Assembly (NCBI RefSeq): GCF_001426995.1
Contig: NZ_LMFY01000001.1
Location: 1,798,496 to 1,862,495 of the forward strand
Reading direction: 5' to 3'
Length of the DNA: 64,000 nt
Source: Microbacterium sp. Root553
GTDB lineage: Bacteria; Actinomycetota; Actinomycetes; Actinomycetales; Microbacteriaceae
Position 1 is the stretch's first letter. Every line of letters starts with the position of its first letter. The notes under the pieces are model-generated. The model did not search any database, was not told the origin of the DNA, and saw nothing but the letters and a program-made list of their open reading frames with translations. Made by a program: the position numbers and the translations under genes. This document shows positions 17,782-24,773 of this stretch, piece by piece.

Positions 17782-18222
17782 ATGATGTCGACGCCAGGCT
17801 CAGTTCCTCAACCCGCGCCGAGCGCTGTACCGGCAGGGTGGTACCCAGATCCGCATGATGGCCGCGTGCAGCGGTGGTGGGATGGATACCAATGGACGCA
17901 GCACACCTACCCGCGGGGTTCGCAGCCGCAGCTTGCTGGGGCCGGACCAGGGAGTCTGTATAACGGTGCGAAGGATGCGGAGTCCGGCAAGAACAGCGCG
18001 GGTGCATGGTCGCTCGTTCTCGGCCTGGTGTCGATCCTGGCTGGCATCCCTCGCGGACTGACGCTCCTGAGTGTGGCGCTCGGTATCGCCGCGATCGTGT
18101 GGGGTTGCATCGGTCTAGCTCGGGCGAGCCGCTTCGGCGTCAAGCGTGGCGCGGCCATCGCCGGACTCGTCCTCGGGGTGTTGACGCTGGTCATCACCCT
18201 CGTGTGGCTCGCCGCTCTGTAG
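17782..18222 (+). CDS. DUF2510/DUF4190 membrane protein
   Basis: A 146-residue small membrane protein. Residues 15-40 are a DUF2510 motif (AGWYPDPHDGRVQRWWDGYQWTQHTYP), a short Trp-rich actinobacterial domain. This is followed by a linker and a DUF4190-like pair of membrane helices (AWSLVLGLVSILAGIPRGL...ALGIAAIVWGCIGLARAS...AAIAGLVLGVLTLVITLVWLAAL). ATGATG start after GAAAGGGCGAG. It is divergent from the XRE regulator and probably controlled by it. Function unknown; such proteins are common on actinobacterial mobile elements and chromosomes. Confidence 0.8.
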   Translation: MMSTPGSVPQPAPSAVPAGWYPDPHDGRVQRWWDGYQWTQHTYPRGSQPQLAGAGPGSLYNGAKDAESGKNSAGAWSLVLGLVSILAGIPRGLTLLSVALGIAAIVWGCIGLARASRFGVKRGAAIAGLVLGVLTLVITLVWLAAL

Positions 18223-18274
18223 GACATCCGGGAAGCAAGCGCGGAGGTCGCGCCTGGGCAGTACGGTATTTGCC

Positions 18275-18841
18275 ATGCCGCCTACGCCCACTCCGTCGCC
18301 CTCACCCTTTCTAGTACAGCTGGTGGGGGAATCGAATGGTGCCTCCTGGCTCGGCCCCGCTCTCTTGTCGGGACTCTTTCTCGTGCTGGGCGCTGGGTTA
18401 GCGTTGCTCTCCACCTACCTCTCCGACAGCCGTCGGGCCAAGCAGGAGCGTGAGCAGCGGTTCCACGATGAAGTGCTCGCGATCTGCGCACGGCTCGTTG
18501 TTACCACCGGCGATCTCTACAAGCACATGAGCGCCCTTGACCACCTCGTGATGCTGAAGGAACAGCTCGATGAGCGGAACAAGCAATTCGCGGATACCGC
18601 CTTCGTCCTCGACAAGGTTCTTGGCGCAGTTGAATCCATCAACTCCGACGTCGCGACCCTGCGTCTCATCGCGCCTGAAGCGATTCGGACGGCATCCGTG
18701 GAGGTGGTGGTGCATGCGGGCCGGATAGGCAAACTCGCGTCATCCCAGTCGCCAGACCTTCACGATGCCGCGGGTCGATTGCTGGAACTGGACATCGCGT
18801 TCCAGGACGCGGTGCGCAAGTCACTCACTGCTGATCGGTAG
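18275..18841 (+). CDS. membrane-anchored coiled-coil-like hypothetical protein
   Basis: A 188-residue protein with one N-terminal membrane helix (WLGPALLSGLFLVLGAGLALLSTYL, about residues 25-50). A long helical, partly coiled-coil domain follows (SRRAKQEREQRFHDEVLAICARL...LKEQLDERNKQF...). TACGGT lies 7 nt before ATG 18275, a likely leaderless start. I know no function. The plan (short TM then charged helix) is like proteins of phage or satellite superinfection/defence genes, but that is only analogy. Confidence 0.65.
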   Translation: MPPTPTPSPSPFLVQLVGESNGASWLGPALLSGLFLVLGAGLALLSTYLSDSRRAKQEREQRFHDEVLAICARLVVTTGDLYKHMSALDHLVMLKEQLDERNKQFADTAFVLDKVLGAVESINSDVATLRLIAPEAIRTASVEVVVHAGRIGKLASSQSPDLHDAAGRLLELDIAFQDAVRKSLTADR

Positions 18842-18892
18842 CGGTACACCGTGGATCTGTTGTGATTCCGGATTCTGGCGCACGATAGATGC

Positions 18893-19459
18893 ATGCACGA
18901 TGACAAGTATCTGGTAACGCGGACCCGGGCGGATGCTGCTGAGCGGGCATCGAAGGCATGGCGGATGCGTGTTGCCGGTGGCGCGTGGGATGACATCGCG
19001 AAGGCTCTTGGCATGAGGGGTGGTGCTCCTGCGGCGTATCGCGCGGTGAAGAACCACTTCGGGAAGGTGCCACAGCCTGATCGGGAGATGCTGCGCGAGG
19101 TGGCCCGTCAGCGGGGTGAGCGGCTGTGGCTGAGGGCGCTCGCGGCGGTGGAGGAAGTGCCGTCTCCTGCGGCGATCCGAGCCGCGGTTGCGGTGTTGGA
19201 TCGGGCCGCGAAGCTCGATGGCTTGGACGCCCCGACTCAGGTCGCTATCGGGTCCGTTGATGACGCTTCGTTCCAGGCGTTCGTCGATGCAGCTGCGCGC
19301 GGCCTGGGGTTGGCGATGCCTGAGGAAGCCGACATCTTCGCGGACGAGTACGTGGACGCGGAAGTGGTCGACGATGCGTCTCCCGCTGACGAGCCTCAGG
19401 TGCGTTCTGACGCGACAGCTGGCGAGCCTGGGGTGCTTGCCCGTCGCGAGCCTCGTTAG
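18893..19459 (+). CDS. HTH protein, small terminase subunit-like
   Basis: A 188-residue protein. The first 60 residues hold a helix-turn-helix (AWRMRVAGGAWDDIAKALGMRGGAPAAYRAVKNHF). A charged helical middle follows, then RAAVAVLDRAAKLDGLDAPTQVAI, a segment I associate with phage small-terminase-like proteins (the AKLxGLDAP pattern). The C-terminus is acidic and disordered. If correct, it would direct packaging of element DNA by a helper phage, as TerS does in phage-inducible islands. It could instead be an unrelated DNA-binding protein. No large terminase is present. Confidence 0.5.
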   Translation: MHDDKYLVTRTRADAAERASKAWRMRVAGGAWDDIAKALGMRGGAPAAYRAVKNHFGKVPQPDREMLREVARQRGERLWLRALAAVEEVPSPAAIRAAVAVLDRAAKLDGLDAPTQVAIGSVDDASFQAFVDAAARGLGLAMPEEADIFADEYVDAEVVDDASPADEPQVRSDATAGEPGVLARREPR

Positions 19460-19555
19460 CGCGTCTAGGCACGGCGAGGCCGCGATGGTGGGTTAAAGGG
19501 GACCGCCCGCGGAGTGTGTTTTCATCAGATCCGCCTGCGGACGGCCCCCGGTCTG

Positions 19556-20506
19556 TCACCAGGCGGACGCGTGTTCGGTCTCAGCCTGCTGCTGCGCTTC
19601 CCGCTTGGTCTCATCGATGCGTTCGCGGAGGCGCTGCGCGAACTCGTCGCGCCGATCCTCCGGTGCGAGACTCGGGCGGTCAGCCCAGATCACTTCGCGG
19701 AACTCGCGGATGCCGTCACCATAGTCCCAAGCGAGCGCGTGACCGTTCCCGTCGCAGTCCTTCGTCTCGGCGTACAAGCGGAACTCGTCGGGGGCGCGGT
19801 AGTACATCTGGGCGAACCCGGTCGCGATCTCGACACCGATGACGCGAAGCTGATCGATGGTCCCCGCCTCGGGGCGGCGGTCGACCACTCGCTGGCATTC
19901 GGCGCACACCGGAGCGGGCGAGCCATCCGGCCACCTCAGGAAGCTCGGTCCTTCGTGCCAGCGGAGCGATTCGCGCCGTCCGCAGAGGCCGCACGCACCC
20001 CACTCGGAGATCCCCGGACGACGGTCGTCGATGACTGCGCGAAGTACGTTCCGAACACGACGACGGTCCTCGGTGCCGAGGTGCCCCCAGGGGCGACCGG
20101 TGCCACGCCCTGCCGTCTGCGCGGTCGGGAACTCCACCACGAGGACATCGTTCACGTCGAAGTTCCGCATCCGCCCGAAGACCCGGCTCGCATCGTTCGT
20201 GTCGACGGTGTGGCCGACGACGGCAGAGACGATCTCGCCAGGCGTTGCGACCACACACGCTGCGCATGTCCGCCGCCAGTCGTCAGCATCTGCGGGAGCC
20301 GTCGGCGGCGACACGACTACGCGACGGCTCGGATCGGAGGGGTGAGGTGCAAGTCCTCTGAACGGCTCCGCGTCGCGGCTGCCTTCGCCCGCCTTCGCCC
20401 AACCGCCGCACACCCGGCACTGGGCGCGGGGGAGTTCCCTCTCACGTTCCCGGCGCTCATCGTCGCCAGCGATCCAGTCATTCAGGCGGCTCAGCTTGTC
20501 GTTCAT
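19556..20506 (-). CDS. Cys-rich hypothetical protein with zinc-ribbon-like motifs
   Basis: A 316-residue soluble protein, last gene of the leftward satellite operon. It has three Cys groups: CRVCGGW near residue 30, CAAC near 85 and CGLCGRRESLRW...PVCAECQRVVDRRP at about 175-210, the last a typical four-Cys knuckle. The C-terminus is highly charged (RLRERIDETKREAQQQAE). ATG 20506 is chosen over the ATG 18 nt upstream because AGGAAG stands 7 nt before it and because it overlaps the preceding gene's TGA (ATGA). Probably nucleic-acid binding; function unknown. Confidence 0.7.
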   Translation of the reverse strand: MNDKLSRLNDWIAGDDERRERERELPRAQCRVCGGWAKAGEGSRDAEPFRGLAPHPSDPSRRVVVSPPTAPADADDWRRTCAACVVATPGEIVSAVVGHTVDTNDASRVFGRMRNFDVNDVLVVEFPTAQTAGRGTGRPWGHLGTEDRRRVRNVLRAVIDDRRPGISEWGACGLCGRRESLRWHEGPSFLRWPDGSPAPVCAECQRVVDRRPEAGTIDQLRVIGVEIATGFAQMYYRAPDEFRLYAETKDCDGNGHALAWDYGDGIREFREVIWADRPSLAPEDRRDEFAQRLRERIDETKREAQQQAETEHASAW

Positions 20507-20790
20507 GTCGTCTTCCTTTCGCATGTGGTGCAGATGGTGGTCGTCCCCCGAATGAACCCTCGTTCGGAGCGGGGGAGCTTCTGAGCGCAGCGGGCGCAGT
20601 AGCTCTCGATGTGGTCACGGACGCGGAAGATTCCGTTGTCCCGATGGACGGTTCCCGCCACGATGAGGTCGCGGAGCGCTCGTTCGCGGTCGCGCGGTTC
20701 CAGGTCACGGGTTCTGCGCTCAATCACGTCGAGGTCGGCCCCACCGTGGCAGGCCATCGCGACGGCCCTGAGTACCTCGTTCGATGTCAT
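20503..20790 (-). CDS. small two-Cys-pair zinc-finger-like protein
   Basis: A 95-residue protein with a helical N-terminus (SNEVLRAVAMACHGGADLDVIERR) and a C-terminal pair of Cys knuckles, YCARCAQ and CTTCERK, separated by about 20 residues, which fit one zinc ribbon. Both ends overlap neighbours by ATGA, giving a tightly coupled operon. Likely DNA- or RNA-binding accessory protein of the element; no specific family recognised. Confidence 0.7.
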   Translation of the reverse strand: MTSNEVLRAVAMACHGGADLDVIERRTRDLEPRDRERALRDLIVAGTVHRDNGIFRVRDHIESYCARCAQKLPRSERGFIRGTTTICTTCERKTT

Positions 20791-21158
20791 GACGCTTCTC
20801 CTTCGTTCCAGCAGGTGGCGCACCATGCGCCGAAGATCATCGCGTGTCCGGCGACGGTGAACGCCGCCAGGCGACCGCTTTCGTCCACGACCCGAGCGCA
20901 GGACACGCAAGTAGTCATCAGCGCGGCGATCTCAGACTCCGCGGCGCACGTTGCGCACCACGCGTCGGGCCGTCCGACGATGCGGAACACGACGCCCGTG
21001 GTCGCGACGGCGATGGAGTGCGGGCACGGAGTTGCCTGGCGACGCAGCCAGCGGGAGATGTCATCGCGAACATGCGTAGGCATCTCTGTCAGGCCGTGCA
21101 TCGGTACAGTGCCGCTGTCGTCGGCGTACCTCCAGATCACCTGATCAGCAGCGTCCAC
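20787..21158 (-). CDS. hypothetical protein with Cys pairs
   Basis: A 123-residue protein beginning at GTG 21158, chosen because GGAGGGTCGCC precedes it; it overlaps the upstream gene by 14 bp. Three CxxC-type groups are visible: WCATCAAE, CVSCARVVDE and WCATCWNE, so two zinc sites are possible. The N-terminus DQVIWRYADDSGTVPMHGL is beta-like. The C-terminal Cys knuckle resembles those of the two downstream genes, suggesting they form one functional set. Function unknown. Confidence 0.65.
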   Translation of the reverse strand: MDAADQVIWRYADDSGTVPMHGLTEMPTHVRDDISRWLRRQATPCPHSIAVATTGVVFRIVGRPDAWCATCAAESEIAALMTTCVSCARVVDESGRLAAFTVAGHAMIFGAWCATCWNEGEAS

Positions 21159-21366
21159 GGCGACCCTCCAGCCATTCCTTCGCCCACTCCGTCGAGACGT
21201 GGACGCCCGCGTTCGAGAGCGCATCGCGGACCTGTACAGGCGTCGCTCGTCGCGGGTCGAGACGCGCGAGTGAGCGACGCACCGTCTCGTCGAGCGATGA
21301 GGTTGCGAACGATGCCGCCGCCCAGATGGGCCGCTCGTGCGGGATGTCGCTGGGGAGAGCGCTCAT
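21145..21366 (-). CDS. small helical hypothetical protein
   Basis: A 73-residue protein with GAAAGGAAACACC before ATG 21366. It appears all-helical (SSLDETVRRSLARLDPRRATPVQVRDALSNAGVHVSTEWAKEWLEG), with a segment resembling a short DNA-binding helix pair. It lies between the replication-initiator candidate and the zinc-finger-like genes in the same operon. No family recognised. Confidence 0.65.
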   Translation of the reverse strand: MSALPSDIPHERPIWAAASFATSSLDETVRRSLARLDPRRATPVQVRDALSNAGVHVSTEWAKEWLEGRRGRC

Positions 21367-21396
21367 GGTGTTTCCTTTCGTATTGACAGCGGGCGG

Positions 21397-22143
21397 TTAC
21401 GAAGCATCGCGGAATGCATGGCGTGGCTTCTCGGCGCGGAGAGTCGCGAGCGCGTCGGCGTAGCTCTCCGGTCCGGGGAAGTGCAGAGTGTTCTCCACGC
21501 GCAGCGGTTCGCCGTGTACGCGCTCCCACTCCGGTGCGTACTCTTCCCACTGAGCGCGGTTCAGCCGCCCCCGCCAGCCCCAGGCAAGTTCTCGAGTTAC
21601 CTCGGGTGCGGGGGTAGTGATCTCTTCCCGTTCTGACCGCGCGCGCGAGAAGCTGCCGTCCTCTACGGGGGAGGGGGCAACCTCGCCGGTGGGCTGCCTA
21701 GGTTCGAGGCCAACCTCGGCGGTGGGCTGCCTAGGTGCATCGGAAGGGGCTGTCGCAACCTCGCCGGTCGGCTGCCTAGGTTCCGAGTGCTGCACCTCGG
21801 CAGTGGGCTGCCTAGGTTCGAGAGCGGGACCAATCGGAGATACCCACCTCGGGTAGACGGTGTAGACGGTTGTGCGCCCTGAGTGTCGGTGCGCTCGGAT
21901 CGCACCGATGTTCTCCAGGCGCGGGACAGCATCGCGAACAGTCCTCGGAGCCACCCCCGTCTCTTGGGCGAGTACCGCATCGCTGATGCTGATGACACCT
22001 GCGCGTCCTACCTCTCCGTCTGCCGGGCTGTCCTTGGCGTTGACAATCAGATAGAGGAGGATGCGCCACGCGGCTTCACCGATCATCTCCACGGCGGCGA
22101 GGCGGCCCTTGCCAGGCTCGAAGGGGTGGGACGGAGTCTTCAT
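21397..22143 (-). CDS. winged-helix replication initiator candidate with internal iterons
   Basis: A 248-residue protein. The N-terminal half is a winged-helix DNA-binding domain (AAWRILLYLIVNAKDSP, then ISDAVLAQETGVAPRTVRDAVPRLENIGAI and a wing RAHRHSGRTTVYTV, about residues 22-97), like phage O-type or plasmid initiators. Residues 110-155 are four spaced PRQPT(A/G)EV repeats encoded by four near-identical 24-bp DNA repeats. The C-terminal 70 residues are charged with a WxxRLNRAQWEEYAPEWERVHG segment. A gene for an initiator with its own iterons inside is the lambda O/ori plan. ATG 22143 overlaps the upstream 50-residue gene's stop. A plain regulator cannot be excluded. Confidence 0.65.
   Translation of the reverse strand: MKTPSHPFEPGKGRLAAVEMIGEAAWRILLYLIVNAKDSPADGEVGRAGVISISDAVLAQETGVAPRTVRDAVPRLENIGAIRAHRHSGRTTVYTVYPRWVSPIGPALEPRQPTAEVQHSEPRQPTGEVATAPSDAPRQPTAEVGLEPRQPTGEVAPSPVEDGSFSRARSEREEITTPAPEVTRELAWGWRGRLNRAQWEEYAPEWERVHGEPLRVENTLHFPGPESYADALATLRAEKPRHAFRDAS
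21680..21817. repeat. four 24-bp iterons inside the initiator gene (origin candidate)
   Basis: Copies start at 21680, 21713, 21758 and 21794. All share GGCTGCCTAGGT at the right, with a CCTAGG palindrome, and ACCTCGSC at the left; they differ at one to three positions. Spacings of 33, 45 and 36 bp are multiples of three, as coding requires, and are near whole helical turns. Position inside a winged-helix gene suggests an origin of replication. Confidence 0.6.
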
Positions 22144-22292
22144 GGCGAACCGCCCTCGGACTCGTCGCGGTCGCGTCCCTCAGATGGTGCTTCCAGCTCG
22201 GCAACAGCGCGCTGGCGCTCAGCCGAGTTCATCCGCTGCACCTCATCTCGGGCGCGCCGGAACTCATCCATACGAGTCGTTCGGGGGTTCAC
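22140..22292 (-). CDS. 50-residue charged helical protein
   Basis: Starts at GTG 22292, which overlaps the stop of the upstream 35-residue gene as GTGA and so is well supported by coupling; its stop overlaps the initiator start as ATGA. The product is a charged helix (DEFRRARDEVQRMNSAERQRAVAELEAP) with an acidic tail. Function unknown; possibly a cofactor of the initiator. Confidence 0.6.
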   Translation of the reverse strand: MNPRTTRMDEFRRARDEVQRMNSAERQRAVAELEAPSEGRDRDESEGGSP

Positions 22293-22396
22293 GTCAGCAT
22301 CCCTGCAAGCAGGACTGCAATGGCAGCGAGCATGAGCAGGCTGGCGATGATGAGCCGTGCCCGTGAGGGGTGACGACTCGGGGTCGAAGTGGTCAT
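22289..22396 (-). CDS. 35-residue single-span membrane microprotein
   Basis: ATG 22396 to TGA 22289. The product is a short basic N-terminus (MTTSTPSRHPSRARL) followed by one hydrophobic helix (IIASLLMLAAIAVLLAGML). It overlaps the next gene as GTGA, which supports its being real. The ribosome site is weak (CTCCGAG just before ATG). Such small membrane proteins in phages and satellites can be holin-like, exclusion or regulator peptides; no call possible. Confidence 0.5.
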   Translation of the reverse strand: MTTSTPSRHPSRARLIIASLLMLAAIAVLLAGMLT

Positions 22397-22478
22397 CTCG
22401 GAGCACCCTGTTCCTGATCTCGGTTCGATCTTTTGAAGGCGTCCACGTGTCCGCATGGGCGCTTTCGTCGTGTGGTGG

Positions 22479-22697
22479 TTAGTCCTCGATGCCGAGCTGA
22501 CGGCGAAGCGGGGCGCTCAGCACGTGGATTCGATGTCCCAAGCGGATGGTTGCGATGTCGCCGGATGCGATAGCGCGGCGCACAGTCGTCTCCCCCCAGC
22601 CAGTCAGCGCCATCACGTCGTAGACGGTGATCGTCGCGCGCGTCATCAGCCGTTCCGTCGCTTCATCACGGCGCGAGAGGCGATTCGTTGAAGTCAC
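22479..22697 (-). CDS. xis: excisionase-family DNA-binding protein
   Basis: A 72-residue MerR/excisionase-type HTH protein: TVYDVMALTGWGETTVRRAIASGDIATIRLGHRIHVLSAPL is the standard HTH_17 layout (about residues 24-65), with a final RRQLGI. GTG 22697 is preferred because AAGGGAAGG lies about 8 nt before it; the ATG at 22550 would also give the full HTH. It is the first gene of the leftward operon, divergent from the regulator/integrase pair, as excisionase/AlpA genes are in phage-inducible islands. Confidence 0.82.
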   Translation of the reverse strand: MTSTNRLSRRDEATERLMTRATITVYDVMALTGWGETTVRRAIASGDIATIRLGHRIHVLSAPLRRQLGIED

Positions 22698-22777
22698 TCG
22701 CTGTACCTTCCCTTCGTTGTTCGGTACCTCTACCTTCGAATCTTGTGCGACGAATAACAAGCAGATATATTCGTCAC

Positions 22778-23320
22778 ATGGACAGTTCACGAGTTACGGT
22801 CTCGATGACTCGCATCCCCCTCGGGCGCGGGGCGAGCCGAAGCGATTGCGATGCAGTCATCATTCGTGACCGTGAGTCAGGCGTGCGGTGGGTGCTGGTA
22901 CCGAAGCGTGTAGATGGTCGTCCGGCGCTGTTGTACATCAGCGAAGAGAGCCCTCCAGGGGTGGTCTTGTCGCGCATCTCCCACCTCGACCGTGACAAGT
23001 TGGCCATCGTCGCCCTGCGTCATATGGAGAGAAGTGCGGAAGAAGATGCTCAGGGCTTCGTGACGCAGCGTCGCGCGACCGGCTTGACCGTCCGCTCAGC
23101 CATGCCTGACGACTCCGACCTGTTGCAAGTGATTCGAGACGCCATCGCCTGCCAGAGGAGCGTTCGGCAGACGCTAGCCGAGGTCTACGGCGTCTCCGTG
23201 AACACCGCCGACAAGTGGTACAAGTACGCGCGCGGACGCCCCGGCACGGACGACCTTCCCGAGCCTCGGCGGGGTCGCCCGTCAGGTCGCAAGAACCTCA
23301 ACCCGAAGGATCAGTCATGA
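22778..23320 (+). CDS. HTH-like protein preceding the integrase
   Basis: A 180-residue protein with no close family I can name. The middle is beta-like (WVLVPKRVDGRPALLYISEES). The C-terminal third holds a helix-turn-helix (VRQTLAEVYGVSVNTADKWYKYARGRPG), then a basic AT-hook-like tail (PRRGRPSGRKNLNPK). TATATT ends exactly 6 nt before ATG 22778, a strong leaderless promoter. Its stop overlaps the integrase start (ATGA), so both are co-translated. Probably a regulator of integration. Confidence 0.7.
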   Translation: MDSSRVTVSMTRIPLGRGASRSDCDAVIIRDRESGVRWVLVPKRVDGRPALLYISEESPPGVVLSRISHLDRDKLAIVALRHMERSAEEDAQGFVTQRRATGLTVRSAMPDDSDLLQVIRDAIACQRSVRQTLAEVYGVSVNTADKWYKYARGRPGTDDLPEPRRGRPSGRKNLNPKDQS

Positions 23321-24474
23321 CTACCTCGCGTCAGCGTGGATCGAGCATCAAGAAGGTTCTGCTGTCCAGTGGGGATGTGCGATGGCGGTTCCGCATCGAT
23401 GCCGAACCGGACTCGAAGGGCAAGCGCCGTCAGCGCACCCTCACCTTCCGCACCGAAGCTGAAGCCGTCCAGGCTCAGGCACGCGCACGGGCTGACATAG
23501 CGCAGGGCACGTGGACCGAGCCGAGCAAGGTGACTGTCGACGAGTGGTGCCAGACGTGGCTGGACATCGGGGAGCGCACTTGGAGGCCGTCTACCCACGA
23601 CAGCTACAGGCGAACACTCGCACTCCCACGCCGCGAATTCGGTCATGTGCGGCTTCAGAAGCTGACTCGCGCCGATGTCGAAGCTCTCGTGCGGAAGATG
23701 GCGCGAGAAGGTGGCAACGGGGGCAACGGGCGCTCGCCGCGTACCGTCAGCCTCATGCTCACCGTTCTCGGCAAGGTGGTGAAGGAAGCCGTGCGGGAAG
23801 GCTATGTCGGCTCGAACGTGGTTGATCGCGTGCGCAAGCCGCGTCGTGCGCCCCGAGAGATGCAGACGTGGACGGCAGCAGAGATGTCGCGCTTTCTCGG
23901 ATCGGTGGCGGACGATCCTCTCGTCGGCGTGTGGCACGTCGCCGCACTCGGTCTTCGCCGGGGCGAACTGCTCGGCATGCGTTGGTCCGACATCGACCTG
24001 GACAAGGGGCTTCTGACGATCCGTCAGGCTCGGGTCCAGGCGGGGAAGGAAACGGTGGTGGGCGACCCCAAGACCGACCGTGGGCGGCGCACCGTGCCCC
24101 TCCACCCTGCCGCCGTGAACGCGCTACGTGAGACGCGGCGCATGACGCTTACCGAAAACCCCGCCGTGCCGATGAGGGAGAAGGTGGGGAGGGATCGTCT
24201 CGTCGCCGTCGATGCCATCGGAGAACCGATCAGCCCCGCCGCCTTCAGCACTGCATTCCAGCGTCATGCCACAGCGGCAGAGCTTCCGCGCATCCGGCTC
24301 CACGACATGCGCCACTCGGCAATCTCGATCCTGCTTCAGCAGGGAATCCCTATCGTCACAGTAGCCAAGCTGGCGGGTCACGACCCCGCGATGACGATGA
24401 GCGTCTACGGTCACGCGACCGACGACACGACGCGGGTAGCAACCGACCTTCTCGGGCGTCTCTACGGCTCCTGA
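23317..24474 (+). CDS. int: tyrosine recombinase (phage-type integrase)
   Basis: A 385-residue site-specific recombinase. An N-terminal AP2-like arm-binding region (VRWRFRIDAEPDSKGKRRQRTLTFRTEAEA), then a SAM-like core-binding domain (about 71-170), then the catalytic domain. Catalytic residues are visible: Arg214 (GLRRGELLG), Lys252 (PKTDRGRRT), His329 and Arg332 (HDMRHS), His355 (GHDPAMT) and Tyr364 (VYGHAT). It lies 125 bp from attR and is expected to recombine in the anticodon region of tRNA-Leu. Confidence 0.96.
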   Translation: MTTSRQRGSSIKKVLLSSGDVRWRFRIDAEPDSKGKRRQRTLTFRTEAEAVQAQARARADIAQGTWTEPSKVTVDEWCQTWLDIGERTWRPSTHDSYRRTLALPRREFGHVRLQKLTRADVEALVRKMAREGGNGGNGRSPRTVSLMLTVLGKVVKEAVREGYVGSNVVDRVRKPRRAPREMQTWTAAEMSRFLGSVADDPLVGVWHVAALGLRRGELLGMRWSDIDLDKGLLTIRQARVQAGKETVVGDPKTDRGRRTVPLHPAAVNALRETRRMTLTENPAVPMREKVGRDRLVAVDAIGEPISPAAFSTAFQRHATAAELPRIRLHDMRHSAISILLQQGIPIVTVAKLAGHDPAMTMSVYGHATDDTTRVATDLLGRLYGS

Positions 24475-24508
24475 GCCAGTGCTCTTGCTGCCCAGATCCG
24501 GAGCGCTT

Positions 24509-24536
24509 GTGACAGAACGGGCAAGTCTCGTGACAT
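24509..24536. repeat. integrase arm-site candidates, right end
   Basis: GTGACA occurs at 24509-24514 and 24530-24535 between the integrase stop and attR, and three times in either orientation near attL. Direct repeats flanking both cores fit integrase arm sites; not otherwise tested. Confidence 0.35.
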
Positions 24537-24599
24537 CGGCAGAGCAGGGCCACCGGGGGAGCAAGCGAGGCAGCGGCGGAATCACGCGGAAGTTGACGC

Positions 24600-24644
24600 G
24601 TGCCCCCGCTGGGACTCGAACCCAGACTGAAGCGATTTTAAGTC
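24600..24644. repeat. attR: 45-bp repeat within tRNA-Leu
   Basis: Identical to 15020-15064. It covers tRNA positions 30-73, i.e. from the anticodon stem to the discriminator base, so the element supplied the 3' half and kept the tRNA whole. The crossover probably lies in the anticodon loop, the commonest class of tRNA att site. Confidence 0.92.
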
Positions 24645-24673
24645 GCCTGCCTCTGCCATTGGGCTACGGGGGC
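24601..24673 (-). tRNA. tRNA-Leu (anticodon UAA), class I shape
   Basis: 73 nt without encoded CCA. The acceptor GCCCCCG pairs with CGGGGGC, discriminator A. The D arm has GCC/GGC with AATGGCAGA in the loop region. The anticodon stem GGCGA/TCGCT encloses CTTAAAA (anticodon TAA). The variable loop is only TCAGT (5 nt). The T arm is CTGGG-TTCGAGT-CCCAG. Anticodon UAA reads leucine UUA, yet the long variable arm of typical tRNA-Leu is absent. It hosts the element's attR. Confidence 0.88.
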
Positions 24674-24773
24674 GTGACCCTGGTCAGCCTATCGGGGAGC
24701 AGAGGCGTGCCCCGCGCCGAAACCCGGTGCCGTGAAGGGTGAATCCCGGTCCCTCACGCCGTATGGTGGGGGA

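Larger units (their letters stand above)
15020..24644. mobile_element. integrative element in tRNA-Leu(UAA), satellite-like, 9.58 kb unit
   Basis: Perfect 45-bp direct repeats bound it; the integrase gene is next to attR. Leftward genes (excisionase, microproteins, replication initiator, zinc-finger-like proteins) and rightward genes (HTH protein and integrase) diverge at about 22.7 kb. A small-terminase-like protein, an XRE regulator and cargo lie toward attL. Base composition is visibly lower in GC than the flanks, especially 15.3-18.9 kb. There are no capsid, portal, large terminase, tail, lysis or FtsK/TraB-like genes, so it is neither a complete prophage nor a typical actinomycete conjugative element. 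The gene plan resembles phage-inducible chromosomal islands. All genes look intact. Confidence 0.85.

Noticed and set aside
21680..21817. CRISPR array
   Set aside because: Only four repeats, unequal spacings that are multiples of three inside an intact coding frame, and no cas genes anywhere in the window.
15020..24644. A complete prophage or an actinomycete conjugative element (AICE)
   Set aside because: No portal, capsid, tail, large terminase or lysis genes, and no FtsK/TraB-like translocase or relaxase.
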